From NCBI GenBank assembly GCA_002307905.1, contig DBUL01000239.1, positions 16,126 through 22,734 of the forward strand: a stretch of DNA of 6,609 bases, in the 5' to 3' direction. Of the stretch, positions 5,710-6,609 are shown in pieces; within the stretch, counting starts at the first letter, position 1, and each line of letters opens with the position of its first letter. This DNA comes from Rhizobiaceae bacterium UBA1291. Its GTDB lineage: Bacteria; Pseudomonadota; Alphaproteobacteria; Rhizobiales; Rhizobiaceae. The notes under the pieces were generated by a model that saw only the letters and a program-made list of their open reading frames with translations, did not search any database and was not told the DNA's origin. A program made the position numbers and the translations under genes.

Positions 5710-5740
5710 ACGGAGTACAGATCATGTGCAGGTTGCAGCC

Positions 5741-6609
5741 CTATTCCAGCGGAATGGCGACGTGGCGCAGATTGCCCTTGGCGTCGGAAATCATCACATA
5801 GGCATTGCGCCGACCCTCGCTCTTCAAGGCGCCGAGCGTCTCCGCAGCCGCTTCCGGCGTCTCGACGAATTCCTGTGCCACCTCGACAATGACCTGACCT
5901 GGCTCCAGCCCCTTTTCCGCCGCAGCAGACCCCGGCTCGACGGCGGTGATCACCACGCCCTCGACGCTCTCGGCGATCGAATAGGTCTTGCGCGCCGCAT
6001 CGTCGAGCGGGCCGAGTTCGATGCCGATCGCTCCGAGAATCGCTGGCAAAGGCTCACCCTGTACGCCCGGCGATTGCTGCTCGCCCTCGTCACCCGGCAC
6101 CGCTTCCTCGCCCTCTCCCTCGCCTTCCCCCGGCGGCAGGACGCTGTCCTCCGGCGCCACAGCCACCTCGGCCGCCTTCTCGTCTTCCAGCCGTCCGAGC
6201 TCAACGCTCATCTTCTGTTCCTGGCCGTCGCGCAGGACCACCACTTCAACCTCGGCACCGACCGCGCTTTCGGCGACGATCCGCACCAGGTCGCGTGTGT
6301 CATCCACCCTCTTGCCATCAAAGCCGATGATCACGTCGCCGACCCTGATCGGGCCGTTCTCGACCGGACCGCCCTTGACGAGTCCGCTTACCAATGCGCC
6401 GCGCGCCTTGCCGATCTTGAGACTTGTCGCCACTTCGTCGGAAACCGGCTGGATACGCACACCGAGCCAGCCGCGCCGGGTCTCGCCGAACTCGATCAAC
6501 TGCTTGATGACGTTCTCGGCAAGTTCGGTCGGCACCGCGAAGCCGATGCCGATCGAGCCGCCGCTGGGCGAGATGATCGCCGTGTTGATGCCGATCACCT
6601 CGCCGTTCA
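5741..6609 (-). CDS. degP: DegP/HtrA-type serine protease, C-terminal part (runs off right edge)
   Basis: The 288 visible residues are the 3' end of a periplasmic Do-type serine protease/chaperone that degrades or holds misfolded envelope proteins; the signal peptide and the His-Asp-Ser triad lie beyond the window. The frame enters as NGEVIGINTAIISPSGGSIGIGFAVP, the end of the trypsin-like domain just after the catalytic-Ser region. PDZ1 starts at RGWLGVRIQPV and contains GALVSGLVKGGPVENGPIRVGDVI. An acidic linker with a GEGEGEGEE run (6130-6104) follows. PDZ2 starts near LGAIGIELGPL and contains GVVITAVEPGSAAAEKGLEPGQVIVEV. The protein ends IPLE with a TAG stop. In other rhizobia degP lies near hflK/hflC, which may follow to the right. 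An internal GTG at 6598 is not the start. The exact paralogue (DegP, DegQ or MucD) cannot be fixed from this part. Confidence 0.92.
   Translation of the reverse strand, partial: NGEVIGINTAIISPSGGSIGIGFAVPTELAENVIKQLIEFGETRRGWLGVRIQPVSDEVATSLKIGKARGALVSGLVKGGPVENGPIRVGDVIIGFDGKRVDDTRDLVRIVAESAVGAEVEVVVLRDGQEQKMSVELGRLEDEKAAEVAVAPEDSVLPPGEGEGEGEEAVPGDEGEQQSPGVQGEPLPAILGAIGIELGPLDDAARKTYSIAESVEGVVITAVEPGSAAAEKGLEPGQVIVEVAQEFVETPEAAAETLGALKSEGRRNAYVMISDAKGNLRHVAIPLE

Noticed and set aside
5688..5740. Possible terminator between the acetyltransferase and degP stops
   Set aside because: Only short GC repeats (CCGG-type) are present, with no stable stem followed by a T-tract on either strand.

Overview
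The window looks like core chromosome of an alphaproteobacterium, most likely a Rhizobiaceae-type rhizobial species. The evidence is high-GC coding sequence with strong third-position G/C bias, a CTTGAC/CTATAT-like promoter, and the grouping of ilvI, miaA, serB and a DegP-type protease. No mobile element, CRISPR array, tRNA or rRNA was found. The genus call is inference.

Left end (1-1132). The first 785 bases are the 5' part of ilvI (acetolactate synthase large subunit) on the minus strand, running off the window. Its upstream region holds a complete attenuation module on the same strand: a promoter (976-1004), an 18-codon leader peptide gene rich in Ile, Leu and Val codons (968-912), nested hairpins, and a U-tract terminator (878-854). 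The -10 box is so close to the leader ATG that the transcript should begin at or within a base of that start codon, a leaderless arrangement like that known for rhizobial trpL. A 23-codon ORF lies between the terminator and ilvI and ends in an ATGA overlap with the ilvI start. The rest of the intergenic region (to 1132) carries a possible promoter and a good Shine-Dalgarno for the next gene.

Middle (1133-3361). A 738-residue HerA/DUF87-family ATPase is encoded on the plus strand from a TTG start. It has a HAS-barrel-like N-terminus, a complete P-loop ATPase core, and a long proline/arginine-rich tail ending in a compact basic motif. Its function is unknown and no NurA-type nuclease partner is visible. 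It is the least explained gene here. It converges on miaA, with both stop codons sitting in the arms of one small palindrome.

Right part (3359-6609). miaA (tRNA A37 dimethylallyltransferase, minus) and serB (phosphoserine phosphatase, plus) diverge from start codons that touch or overlap, so each gene's ribosome-binding site lies inside the other's coding sequence. serB is followed 19 bases later by a GNAT acetyltransferase, probably in the same transcript. This converges on the 3' part of a DegP/HtrA protease gene (minus) with two PDZ domains joined by an unusual acidic Gly-Glu linker.

The genes do not form one pathway. Amino-acid synthesis (ilvI, serB), tRNA modification (miaA) and envelope protein quality control (degP) are housekeeping functions. 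The points most worth following are the leaderless ilv attenuator with its downstream small ORF, the orphan HerA-like ATPase with its tail, and the abutting miaA/serB starts.
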